The notes: generated by a model from the letters alone, not told the origin. A stretch of 14,929 bases of DNA from JBHENW01 sp046261875 (GCA_046261875.1 JBHENW010000155.1:1-14929), one strand, 5' to 3'; counted from the stretch's first letter, positions 1-6,627 are shown. Made by a program: numbers and translations.

Positions 1-530
1 TGGCCGATGTTGAACTCGGCGTTCTTCGTCGGCAGCGCGTGGATGTTGTGGAGAGTGCCATCGCTGTTGCGGATCGTCAGCGGCTGGCCGGTCTGGATCC
101 CGAAGACGTGCGGGAAATACTCGCAGCCCTTCTGGTCGAGGAGCACGGCCTGGGACGGCGGCGGATAAGACCCGGCCACCCCTTCCTTGACGTATACGAT
201 GACGTGCTGGAGCGTACCGTTCGAGTTGACGACGACTTCCTGCGAATAGACCGGCGCGGCGTGCGCGCCCTTGCAGAAGGCATCGGCGTCCATCTTCAGC
301 CTTTCCGGCGTCGGTGGCGCGCCGTTGAACGCGACCTTGCCGGTCAGCGTGGCCGCCCCGGCGGGGGCCGGAGCCGCGGCGGGGGCGGCGGCGGTCGATG
401 GGGCGGCCGCAGTTTCGGTGGATTCCTCCTCATCGCCGAGCAGCGCATCCTCGTCCTTCCGGCCTCCGCAGGCGGTCAGGCCGATGACGAGGAGAACGAT
501 CGACGAGTGGTAGACGAGACGATTGAGCAT
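1..530 (-). CDS. Cupredoxin-like lipoprotein, 5' part (runs off the window)
   Basis: The frame is open from an ATG at 530 to the window edge, giving 176 residues without a stop; the C-terminus lies outside. A Shine-Dalgarno GGAG (537-540) sits 7 nt before the ATG. Residues 1-21 form a lipoprotein signal with lipobox LTAC and Cys21 as the lipidation site. An acidic then Ala/Pro-rich linker of about 40 residues follows, and then a beta-rich domain. The end of that domain, with 'KGCEYFPHV', 'GQPLTIRNSDGTLHNIHA' and 'NAEFNIG', resembles the plastocyanin/azurin-like proteins often labelled carboxypeptidase-regulatory-like or methylamine-utilisation-like. The His and Cys in these motifs could bind copper or heme, which is inference. 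It is probably anchored in the outer or inner membrane facing the periplasm. It is divergent from ccmA. The family call is moderately sure; the function is unknown. Confidence 0.8.
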   Translation of the reverse strand, partial: MLNRLVYHSSIVLLVIGLTACGGRKDEDALLGDEEESTETAAAPSTAAAPAAAPAPAGAATLTGKVAFNGAPPTPERLKMDADAFCKGAHAAPVYSQEVVVNSNGTLQHVIVYVKEGVAGSYPPPSQAVLLDQKGCEYFPHVFGIQTGQPLTIRNSDGTLHNIHALPTKNAEFNIG

Positions 531-560
531 TCCAGTCTCCTCAGAAAGCGTTTCTCTTGA

Positions 561-601
561 GGGTTTCGGGCGCCGCGAACCGTCGGGACTCTCCGAAACC
601 C
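561..601 (-). promoter_or_regulatory. Inverted repeat in the leader of the lipoprotein gene
   Basis: The 9-bp arms GGGTTTCGG (561-569) and CCGAAACCC (593-601) are perfectly complementary around a 23-nt loop. The repeat lies between the lipoprotein start codon (530) and a -10-like box (634-641, minus), so it would form a stem-loop in the untranslated leader if that promoter is used. It could instead be a protein-binding operator. No function is known. Confidence 0.4.
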
Positions 602-633
602 GGGAACGAATAGTGGAGCGACAAACCGCGCGG

Positions 634-641
634 ATTCTATA
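634..641 (-). promoter_or_regulatory. Candidate -10 box for the lipoprotein gene
   Basis: Read on the minus strand the sequence is TATAGAAT, a good match to a sigma-70 -10 element. It would start transcription near 627 and give a leader of roughly 95 nt before the lipoprotein ATG at 530, which has its own ribosome binding site. No convincing -35 box was seen at the usual distance. Confidence 0.35.
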
Positions 642-706
642 GCAAGTTCTCCGCAAAAACGGCAGAACGAAGGCGCCGATTTCAGGAGCGGACCGGGCGG
701 TTTTGC

Positions 707-712
707 TATCGT
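707..712 (+). promoter_or_regulatory. Candidate -10 box for a leaderless ccmA transcript
   Basis: TATCGT fits the TANNNT pattern and lies 8 nt before the GTG at 721. The spacer GCCCGCGC nearly equals the spacer at 11252-11259 before the aminotransferase ATG. No Shine-Dalgarno sequence lies at a normal distance from 721; the only purine-rich stretch, AGGAG, is at 684-688. The layout matches the leaderless promoters known from Deinococcus. No good -35 box was seen. Confidence 0.45.
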
Positions 713-720
713 GCCCGCGC

Positions 721-1344
721 GTGGATCGGACGGTCCTCGAAGCGGGCGACCTCGCGAAGTCTTTCGCCGGTCCGCCGCTCTTCGCCGGTCTCTCCTTGAG
801 GGCCGAGCAGGGCGTCGTCGCGGTGACCGGCCCCAACGGAAGCGGCAAGACGACGCTGCTGAAGATCCTCGCCGGGCTCATCCGGCCCAGCGTCGGAAAG
901 GTCCGCCTTCTGCGCGGCGGGAGCGAGTTGACCGGCGAGGAACGCCGTCTCGCGATCGGCTGGGCGGGGCCGGACCTGGACTTCTACGGCGAGCTGACCG
1001 CGCTCGAGAACCTCGTCTTTTTCCGGCGGGTCTCCGGCTTTCCGGGCGACCCGGAGGATCTGAGAGTCCTCCTCTCCGAACTGGGCCTCCAGGAGTCCGC
1101 CGGTCGCCGCATCGCCGAGTTCTCCACCGGCATGAAACAGCGCGTGCGCATCGCCTTCGCCCGGCTCTTCGATCCGCCCGTCCTCCTCCTCGATGAGCCC
1201 TTCGCCGGGCTGGACGCCGACGGAAGGAGCCGGGTCATGGAGATGATCCGCGAACGGCGGCGACTCGGGCCGGTGGTCCTCGCCTCCACGGAGACCGCGG
1301 ATCTGGGGGAGCCGGACCAGACCGTCGCGCTGGGGGTCGCGTGA
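721..1344 (+). CDS. ccmA: Heme exporter ATP-binding protein CcmA
   Basis: A 207-residue ABC ATPase, the usual CcmA size. It would form the CcmABCD complex that, using ATP, releases heme-loaded CcmE for cytochrome c maturation. Walker A is GPNGSGKT (residues 37-44), the signature is STGMKQR rather than LSGGQ-type, and Walker B is VLLLDEP with Asp158 and Glu159. The switch (H-loop) histidine expected after the Walker B strand appears to be Thr190 in 'LASTETAD', which is unusual. The GTG at 721 was chosen because homologues begin a few residues before the LEA-type first strand and a TANNNT box sits 8 nt upstream; a TTG at 703 would add six residues. It overlaps ccmB by 4 nt (GTGA), so the two are surely co-translated. 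Family certain; exact start less so. Confidence 0.9.
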   Translation: MDRTVLEAGDLAKSFAGPPLFAGLSLRAEQGVVAVTGPNGSGKTTLLKILAGLIRPSVGKVRLLRGGSELTGEERRLAIGWAGPDLDFYGELTALENLVFFRRVSGFPGDPEDLRVLLSELGLQESAGRRIAEFSTGMKQRVRIAFARLFDPPVLLLDEPFAGLDADGRSRVMEMIRERRRLGPVVLASTETADLGEPDQTVALGVA

Positions 1345-2027
1345 ACCGCCGGGCTCGGGGATTTCTGCCGCGCGCCTGGGCAGTCGCCGCGAAGGATCTC
1401 GCCGAGGAGTTGCGGCTTCGGGTCGCTGCCGGCGCCGTCTTCTTCTTTGCCGCGACCGCGGTGGCCCTCGTCGCCTTCGCCGTGGGGCCCTTCGGCGTTC
1501 CGGAGGAAGCGAGGCATCGGCTGCATGCCGCCTTGCTCTGGATCGTCCTCTTCTTTTCCGCGGCGACCGGACTGCCGCGCGCGTTCGTACGGGAGGAAGA
1601 AGCAGGGACGGCGCTCGCTCTGCGCCGCCTCGCCCCGGCGACCGTCGTCGTCGCCGGCAAGGCGATCTTCAACTTCCTGCTGATCCTCGCCGTCGCGACG
1701 GTCACGCTGCCCGCCTTCGCGCTCCTGATGGAATGGCGTGTCGCCTCCCTCGCCGCCCTCCTCGCCGTCGTCCTGCTCGCGGGCTACGGCCTCGCCGTCG
1801 TCTCCACCTTCCTGGCGGCGCTCGTAGCCCGGGCCGGCCACAAGAGCGTCCTCTTCGTGCTCGTTTCATTCCCTCTCCTCATCCCGCTCCTGCTCTCCGC
1901 CATCGCGGGAACGGTGAGCGCTTCGGAAGGAGAGACGCCGTGGACGGCGCTGCGCGTCCTCTTCGCCTACGACGGCGCGGCGAGTTGCGGCGCCTATCTG
2001 CTCGCCTCGGCGGCGTGGGAGGATTAA
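1341..2027 (+). CDS. ccmB: Heme exporter membrane protein CcmB
   Basis: 228 residues, matching the usual CcmB length of about 220. It is the integral membrane partner of CcmA in the CcmABCD complex. The cytoplasmic N-terminus is followed by about six hydrophobic segments, near residues 28-48, 61-76, 101-121, 132-160, 170-188 and 210-222. The stretch 'RAFVREEEAGTALALRRLAP' (roughly residues 80-99), the loop between the second and third segments, is typical of CcmB. Translation starts at a GTG inside the ccmA stop (GTGA overlap), with no separate ribosome binding site, so it relies on coupling to ccmA. 61 nt separate it from ccmC, unusually loose for this cluster and occupied by a heptamer repeat. 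Confidence 0.9.
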   Translation: MNRRARGFLPRAWAVAAKDLAEELRLRVAAGAVFFFAATAVALVAFAVGPFGVPEEARHRLHAALLWIVLFFSAATGLPRAFVREEEAGTALALRRLAPATVVVAGKAIFNFLLILAVATVTLPAFALLMEWRVASLAALLAVVLLAGYGLAVVSTFLAALVARAGHKSVLFVLVSFPLLIPLLLSAIAGTVSASEGETPWTALRVLFAYDGAASCGAYLLASAAWED

Positions 2028-2053
2028 GAACGTTAAACGAGGCCCGGGGCGCT

Positions 2054-2088
2054 TTTTACGTTTTGGGTTTTACGTTTTACGTTTTCGA
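2054..2088 (+). repeat. Five 7-nt T-rich units ending at the ccmC start codon
   Basis: The 35 bases divide into five consecutive heptamers: TTTTACG, TTTTGGG, TTTTACG, TTTTACG and TTTTCGA. The last base lies directly before the ccmC ATG at 2089. The stretch is markedly AT-rich beside its neighbours. No Shine-Dalgarno sequence for ccmC is present, so the repeat forms the whole ribosome entry region. Confidence 0.8.
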
Positions 2089-2754
2089 ATGCGCGCATTG
2101 AAGCTGCTCCTGCTGCCTTACATGGCCGTCTTTCTCGCGGCGGCTTTTCTCTGGCCGGAGCCGGCGGAAGGGTTCATCGGGGAATCCTCCCGCATCGTGT
2201 TCTTCCACGTTCCCTGCGCGTGGACGGCGACGCTCGCATTTCTCGTCGCCGCGGGCTATTCGGCGGGGTATCTCGCCCGCCGCAATCCGCGGCATGATCT
2301 CTATGCCGCCGCCGCCGTCCGCCTGGGCCTGCTCTTCGCCCTCCTGACCCTGATCACCGGCTCGATCTTCGCGCGCATCATGTGGGGCGCGTACTGGAAC
2401 TGGGACCCGCGCCAGACGTCCTACCTGCTCCTCGTCTTCCTGTACGGCGCTTACCTGTTCCTGCGGCAATCCGTCGCCGATCCGGAGCGCCGGGCGAGGA
2501 TGTCCGCCGCCTACGCGCTCTTCGCCGGCATCCTCATGCCCTTTCTGGTCTTCGTGGCGCCGCGCGTGACCGCGTCGCTGCACCCGCAGACGATCATCAA
2601 CCCGCAGGGGGAGATCCTCATGGACACCCCCACGCGGGTCGTCTTCTTCGGCGGGCTCCTCGGCTTCTCCTTGCTCTTCGTCTGGCTCCTGAGCCTCGAC
2701 GCGCGCCTCGCGCTTCGGCGGAGCCCGGAAATAATTCGGAGAACGCTGAAGTAG
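2089..2754 (+). CDS. ccmC: Heme-handling membrane protein CcmC
   Basis: 221 residues with six predicted membrane helices. It belongs to the heme-handling protein superfamily; CcmC presents heme to CcmE in the periplasm. The tryptophan-rich WWD-type motif is seen as 'WGAYWNWDPRQTS' near residues 102-114. Histidines at 'FFHVPCAW' (about residue 41) and in 'ASLHPQ' (about residue 164) match the two expected axial heme ligands. The ATG follows the heptamer array directly, with no Shine-Dalgarno sequence. Its TAG stop (2752-2754) overlaps a possible -10 box for the next gene. Family call is firm. Confidence 0.93.
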   Translation: MRALKLLLLPYMAVFLAAAFLWPEPAEGFIGESSRIVFFHVPCAWTATLAFLVAAGYSAGYLARRNPRHDLYAAAAVRLGLLFALLTLITGSIFARIMWGAYWNWDPRQTSYLLLVFLYGAYLFLRQSVADPERRARMSAAYALFAGILMPFLVFVAPRVTASLHPQTIINPQGEILMDTPTRVVFFGGLLGFSLLFVWLLSLDARLALRRSPEIIRRTLK

Positions 2755-2757
2755 TCT
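2752..2757 (+). promoter_or_regulatory. Candidate -10 box for the M28 peptidase gene
   Basis: TAGTCT fits TANNNT and lies 6 nt before the GTG at 2764. The next gene has no Shine-Dalgarno sequence in place (the nearest GGAG is at 2738-2741), so leaderless expression is possible. The box includes the ccmC stop codon, so it could also be chance. Confidence 0.3.
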
Positions 2758-2763
2758 CTTCGC

Positions 2764-5757
2764 GTGAGTCGCAAAACGGCCGTCCGGAGCGCAGCGCTGC
2801 CGCTCGTCGCGCTGCTGCTCGCGGGCCCGGCGCGTTCGTCCTCGGAGCGGGACGTGCTGGCCCATCTCGCGCGGAAGTTCGCCGCCGACGTCCGCGTCCT
2901 CGCCTCGGACCGGATGGAAGGCCGCGGGCTCGGGACGGAAGGCATCCGGCGGGCGGCGGGCTGGATCGAGGACCGGCTTTCGCGCCTCGGCCTGCGGCCC
3001 GCTTTCGCCGGAGGCTACCGCCAGCGCTTTCCGATCAAGACCGGCGTCTCGCTGCGGGAAGGCAACCGGCTGACGGGAGTGGAAGCCGGCGACTGGACGC
3101 CGCTCGCCTTCTCGAGCCCCGGCGAGTTCTCCGGAGAGATCGCGTTCGTGGGGTACGGCATCGAAGCGCCGTCCATCGGGTACCAGGAGCTCTCGGGCGT
3201 CGATCTGAAGGGGAAGGTCGCGCTCGTGCTGCGCTACGAGCCGCAGGAGCGCGACGACGGCTCACCGTTCGACGGACGCCGGCCGAGCCGCTGGTCGGCG
3301 CTGCGTTACAAAGTTCTCCAGGCGCGGGAGCGGGGCGCGGTCGCCGTCGTCTTCACGAGCGGGCCGCTCCAGAAAGACGAGCGGGACCGGCTTCCCCCTC
3401 TGCGCAACGACGGGCCGCAGAGCCCCGCCGGCATTCCGGTGCTTCAGGTGAAGACGGGGGTTGCGGAGCGCTGGCTCGCCGGGACGGAGATCGATCTGTC
3501 GGAGTTCCAGAAGGCCGTGGACCGCGACCTGAAGCCGCGCTCGCGCGAAGCGACGGGGAAACGGGTCGGGGGCGCGGTCCGGGTCGAGCCGGCATTCGCC
3601 CAGGCGGAGAACGTCGCGGCGATCCTGCCGGGGCGCGGCGAGCTCACGGACCAGGTCGTCGTCATCGGCGCGCATTACGACCACCTCGGATCCGGCGGCG
3701 AGGGCTCCATGAAGCCCAACGTGAAGGCGATCCACAACGGCGCGGACGACAACGCGTCGGGCACCGTGGGCGTGCTGCTCGCGGCGGAGCGGCTCAAGAC
3801 GCTGCTCGCCGCCGCTCCGAGCCACCGCACGATCCTCTTCGCGCTCTTCGCCGGCGAAGAGGTCGGCCTCGCGGGCTCGGCGCACTTCGTGGCGCACCCG
3901 CCCATGCCCCTCTCGAAGGTCGTCTCGATGATCAACCTGGACATGGTGGGTCGGCTCCGCGACGACAAGCTCGTCGCGTTCGGGACGCAGTCGGCGGCGG
4001 AGTGGGACGAGTTGATCCGCAGGGCGTCCGCGCCGCTGCGTCTCGACGTGACGTCCCGCGGAGATGGATACGGCCCGTCCGACCAGACGAGCTTCTATGC
4101 GGCGCACATACCGGTCCTCCATTTCTTCACGGGCCCCCACCCCGAGTACCATTCTCCCGACGACGACGCCGCGAGCGTCAACGCCGAGGGGGGAGCGCGC
4201 GTGGCGGAGTTCACGGCGCGGGTCGCGGCCGACGTCGCCCGGGGCGCCATCACGCCGGTCTACTCGCGCGCCGCCGCGGCACCGGCGATGACGGGAGACA
4301 GCCGCGGATACGGCGCCTACCTGGGCACCGTCCCCGACTTCGCGTCGACGACGGAAGGCGGCGGCGTCCTGCTCTCGGACGTGCGGCCGATGAGCCCGGC
4401 CGACCGCGCGGGGCTCCAGAGGAAGGACCGCATCGTGCGCATCGCGAGCACCCGGATCGACAACCTGTACGACATGACCTTTGCGCTCCAGGAGCACCGC
4501 CCGGGCGACACGGTCGAGATCGAGATCGTCCGCGGGAAGACCCCGCTCGTCGTGAAGGCGACCCTCGGAGACAGACGGAGCGCGGCCGAAGCCCCCTCGC
4601 CCCGCACCGGTCCGGCGTCCGCCCGCCCCGCCGCCCCGGGTCCCGCGCCGGCCCCCGCCCCGGCAACCCAGGCACAGCCGCGCGACCCGCACGCCGCCCC
4701 GCCCGCGGCGGCCCCGCGGGCCACCGAGACTCCGGGGTTCTACGAGGGCCGTCCAGGCAAGGACTTCGTCGTCCGCGCCGGCAAGCCCTTCGCGAGGGCG
4801 ATCGCAGCGGAGCGCCACCTCGCCGACATCCGGCAGCTCACTTTCGGCGGCGAGAACGCCGAAGCGTATTTCTCACCGGACGGACGCCGGCTCGTCTTCC
4901 AGGCCACGGTGTCCCCGGCCCAGTGCGACCAGCAGTTCGTGTTGGATCTGGAGACCGGGGAGACGCGGCGGGTCTCGGACGGCAAGGGCCGGACGACCTG
5001 CGGGTACTTCGACTGGCCGGAGACCGACCGCATCCTCTACTCCTCCACGGCGAGTGAGAGCGCGGACTGCCCGGCGCCGCCGGACCGGTCGCGCGGCTAC
5101 GTCTGGGCCGTCCACAAGAGCTTCGAGGTGTACGAGGTGCCGCCCGCGGGCGGCGCGCCGAAGCGCCTGACGGAGAACCGCGCCTACGACGCCGAGGCGA
5201 CGTGGTGCCATCGGGGAGGCCGCCTGGTTTTCACCTCCGACCGGGACGGGGACCTGGATCTGTACGAGATGGACGAGTCGGGCGGAGTGCGGCGGCTCAC
5301 GCGCGAGCCGGGGTACGACGGCGGCGCGGTTTACAGCCCGGACTGCTCGGAGATCGCCTGGCGGGCCGGCCGCCCGAAGGGCGCGGATCTCGAGGAGTAC
5401 CGGTCCCTCCTCGCGCAGGGGCTCGTCCGCCCCGGCGCGCTCGAGATCCTCGTGATGGCGTCGGACGGCTCGGAGGCGCGCTCGGTGACCTCCAACGGGG
5501 CGGCGAACTTCGCCCCGACGTTCCATCCCGACGGCAACCGGATCCTCTACAGCTCGAACGTCGGGGCGAGCGCGCGCGAGTTCGACCTCTGGCTCGTGGA
5601 CAAGCGCGACGGCAAGTCCGAGCGCATCACCAGCGCGCCGGGCTTCGACGGGTTCCCCGAGTTCTCGCCCGACGGCCGCTACCTCGTGTGGGCCTCCAAC
5701 CGCGCCAACCCCGAAGGCCGGGAGACGAACCTGTTCATCGCGAGGTGGGTCGAGTAG
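2764..5757 (+). CDS. Secreted M28 aminopeptidase with PDZ domain and TolB-like propeller
   Basis: 997 residues. A signal peptide spans residues 1-26. The M28 zinc-peptidase domain follows, with a protease-associated (PA)-like insert near residues 140-240. The two-zinc site is complete: His304 in GAHYDH, Asp328 in GADDNASG, catalytic Glu365 and ligand Glu366 in GEEVGL, Asp393 in NLDMVG and His463 in YHSPDD. A PDZ domain covers about 515-603 ('RPMSPADRAGLQRKDRIVRI'). A Pro/Ala-rich linker runs from about 606 to 657. From about 675 to 995 there are PD40/TolB-like propeller blades with repeated 'FSPDGRRLVF'-type motifs. It probably acts in the periplasm or outside the cell to trim peptides; its substrate is unknown. 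The GTG start lies 9 nt after the ccmC stop. It has no obvious role in cytochrome c maturation although it splits the ccm genes. Confidence 0.9.
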   Translation: MSRKTAVRSAALPLVALLLAGPARSSSERDVLAHLARKFAADVRVLASDRMEGRGLGTEGIRRAAGWIEDRLSRLGLRPAFAGGYRQRFPIKTGVSLREGNRLTGVEAGDWTPLAFSSPGEFSGEIAFVGYGIEAPSIGYQELSGVDLKGKVALVLRYEPQERDDGSPFDGRRPSRWSALRYKVLQARERGAVAVVFTSGPLQKDERDRLPPLRNDGPQSPAGIPVLQVKTGVAERWLAGTEIDLSEFQKAVDRDLKPRSREATGKRVGGAVRVEPAFAQAENVAAILPGRGELTDQVVVIGAHYDHLGSGGEGSMKPNVKAIHNGADDNASGTVGVLLAAERLKTLLAAAPSHRTILFALFAGEEVGLAGSAHFVAHPPMPLSKVVSMINLDMVGRLRDDKLVAFGTQSAAEWDELIRRASAPLRLDVTSRGDGYGPSDQTSFYAAHIPVLHFFTGPHPEYHSPDDDAASVNAEGGARVAEFTARVAADVARGAITPVYSRAAAAPAMTGDSRGYGAYLGTVPDFASTTEGGGVLLSDVRPMSPADRAGLQRKDRIVRIASTRIDNLYDMTFALQEHRPGDTVEIEIVRGKTPLVVKATLGDRRSAAEAPSPRTGPASARPAAPGPAPAPAPATQAQPRDPHAAPPAAAPRATETPGFYEGRPGKDFVVRAGKPFARAIAAERHLADIRQLTFGGENAEAYFSPDGRRLVFQATVSPAQCDQQFVLDLETGETRRVSDGKGRTTCGYFDWPETDRILYSSTASESADCPAPPDRSRGYVWAVHKSFEVYEVPPAGGAPKRLTENRAYDAEATWCHRGGRLVFTSDRDGDLDLYEMDESGGVRRLTREPGYDGGAVYSPDCSEIAWRAGRPKGADLEEYRSLLAQGLVRPGALEILVMASDGSEARSVTSNGAANFAPTFHPDGNRILYSSNVGASAREFDLWLVDKRDGKSERITSAPGFDGFPEFSPDGRYLVWASNRANPEGRETNLFIARWVE

Positions 5758-5783
5758 CAGTTCGCAATCGCGGCGCGAGGAGT

Positions 5784-5797
5784 CTCCGCCCTCGGAG
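5784..5797. terminator. Short GC-rich hairpin after the M28 peptidase gene
   Basis: CTCCG (5784-5788), loop CCCT, CGGAG (5793-5797), inside a wider GCGGC (5770-5774) / GCCGC (5807-5811) pairing, begins 26 nt after the peptidase stop. There is no T tract, so intrinsic termination is not assured. Confidence 0.3.
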
Positions 5798-5834
5798 GAG
5801 CGTCCCGCCGCGGTAGCGAGAGCGAGCGAGGGGC

Positions 5835-5880
5835 CAGCCGAGCGGTCGAGCCCGCATCCGGGCGAGCCGCGAGGCGGCTG
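5835..5880. terminator. Long symmetrical hairpin between convergent genes
   Basis: Three stem blocks pair in order: CAGCCG (5835-5840) with CGGCTG (5875-5880), GCGG (5842-5845) with CCGC (5867-5870), and GCCCG (5850-5854) with CGGGC (5859-5863), closing on the loop CATC. That is 15 base pairs with small internal loops. It lies in the 150-bp gap between the M28 gene and the converging CuA-protein gene, so it could stop transcription from both sides. It lacks T tracts and could instead be a dispersed REP-like element. Confidence 0.45.
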
Positions 5881-5907
5881 CGCAGCAGGACCCGAAGCGA
5901 GCGAAAG

Positions 5908-6252
5908 CTACGGCGTAACGACGATCTCGCCCTTCATCTTGCTGTGTCCCATCCCGCAGAACTTGGCGCACTTGAACTCGTAGGTCCCCGGTTTCTGCGG
6001 GGTGAAGGTCACGGTCGCCGGCTTCCCCTTTTCGAAGGTCACCTTCTCGACGTCGAGCTCCTTGACGGAGAAGCCGTGCTTGGTGTCTTCGCTCTCGAAC
6101 GTGAGCTCCACGGGCTCTCCGGCCTTGACCTCGATGCGCGAAGGCATGAACTCGTACTTCTTCGCCACGACGGTGATTTTTCGGGTCTCGGCCGCGTACG
6201 CCGCCGCCGCGACGAGGCAGGCGGCGAGAAGCGATGCCGCCGTGCTCTTCAT
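5908..6252 (-). CDS. Exported single-domain CuA-type cupredoxin
   Basis: 114 residues. Residues 1-20 form a signal peptide ending AYA. The rest is one cupredoxin domain. Its C-terminus carries Cys95-x3-Cys99-x3-His103-x2-Met106 in 'CAKFCGMGHSKM', and an upstream His59 in 'KHGF'. These are the metal-binding side chains of the binuclear CuA centre of cytochrome oxidase subunit II and nitrous oxide reductase; the carbonyl-donating Glu between the two Cys is Lys here. It lacks the membrane helices of subunit II, so it may be a soluble electron carrier or copper donor in the periplasm. The ATG at 6252 follows a strong AGGAGGGAG site. It lies 47 nt after a small gene on the same strand and between the two ccm half-clusters. 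The fold and ligands are clear; the partner is unknown. Confidence 0.88.
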   Translation of the reverse strand: MKSTAASLLAACLVAAAAYAAETRKITVVAKKYEFMPSRIEVKAGEPVELTFESEDTKHGFSVKELDVEKVTFEKGKPATVTFTPQKPGTYEFKCAKFCGMGHSKMKGEIVVTP

Positions 6253-6299
6253 GCTCCCTCCTGTCATGGCGGCGAGGAGCACCGGCGGATGCGCCGGTC

Positions 6300-6527
6300 T
6301 CACCGAGAGCCCGCCGATCGCTGCCTCTCGACCTCGATCCGGTGGTACTCGTCGAGCGCCCTCCGCACGATCCGTCGCAGATTCCTCAGGCGGCGATCGG
6401 CCCGGATCCTCTCCCGCTCCTGGAGGTCCGCCTGTCGGCGGCGGATCGTCTCCCGCCACAGGAGATCTACCGCGCGCCGCCAACGCTCGTAGAGAACGGC
6501 CGCTCCGATGTCCAGGGCGTCCGGCAT
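6300..6527 (-). CDS. Small basic helical protein of unknown function
   Basis: 75 residues, not recognised. It is very rich in Arg and Glu with regularly spaced Leu/Ile/Val, as in 'LRNLRRIVRRALDEYHRIEV', so it is predicted as one or two long amphipathic helices, perhaps a coiled coil. It has no signal peptide and no membrane segment, so it is probably cytoplasmic. Third codon positions are strongly G/C as in the neighbours, which supports real coding. The ATG lies 6 nt after TAAGGT (6534-6539, minus), again a TANNNT layout without a Shine-Dalgarno sequence. It is likely co-transcribed with the downstream CuA protein. A competing plus-strand frame over the same bases looks like a shadow. Confidence 0.55.
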   Translation of the reverse strand: MPDALDIGAAVLYERWRRAVDLLWRETIRRRQADLQERERIRADRRLRNLRRIVRRALDEYHRIEVERQRSAGSR

Positions 6528-6602
6528 AGGGAAACCTTACTCTACGGCCGGCGGATCGGGAGCTCGCATCCGTGACGGCGTCGCCGCCTCGCAGGTGCGC
6601 GG

Positions 6603-6627
6603 GACGTGACACCGGACCTGACACGTC
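6603..6627. promoter_or_regulatory. Operator-like site upstream of ccmD
   Basis: GACGTG (6603-6608) and CACGTC (6622-6627) form a perfect inverted repeat. The same stretch holds TGACAC twice (6607-6612 and 6619-6624), 12 nt apart. It ends 5 nt before a -35-like box for ccmD and lies in the 140-nt divergent gap, where a regulator could control both directions. No known regulator family was recognised. Confidence 0.4.

Noticed and set aside
39..560. A 173-codon plus-strand frame at the left end
   Set aside because: The minus strand here has a signal peptide with lipobox, a Shine-Dalgarno site and cupredoxin-like motifs; the plus frame is Gly/Arg-rich noise.
3262..4818. A 518-codon open frame antisense to the peptidase
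   Set aside because: Arg/Gly/Val-rich composition, no recognisable motif, fully covered by a well-supported gene.
2382..5057. An 891-codon open frame on the plus strand, overlapping ccmC and the M28 peptidase gene
   Set aside because: Its product is Arg/Pro/Ala-rich without domains, while the other frame gives a complete zinc peptidase; it is a shadow caused by high GC.
6234..6575. A 113-codon plus-strand frame over the small basic protein
   Set aside because: No ribosome binding site or domain; it overlaps the start of the CuA gene and its promoter region, and the minus frame has better codon use.
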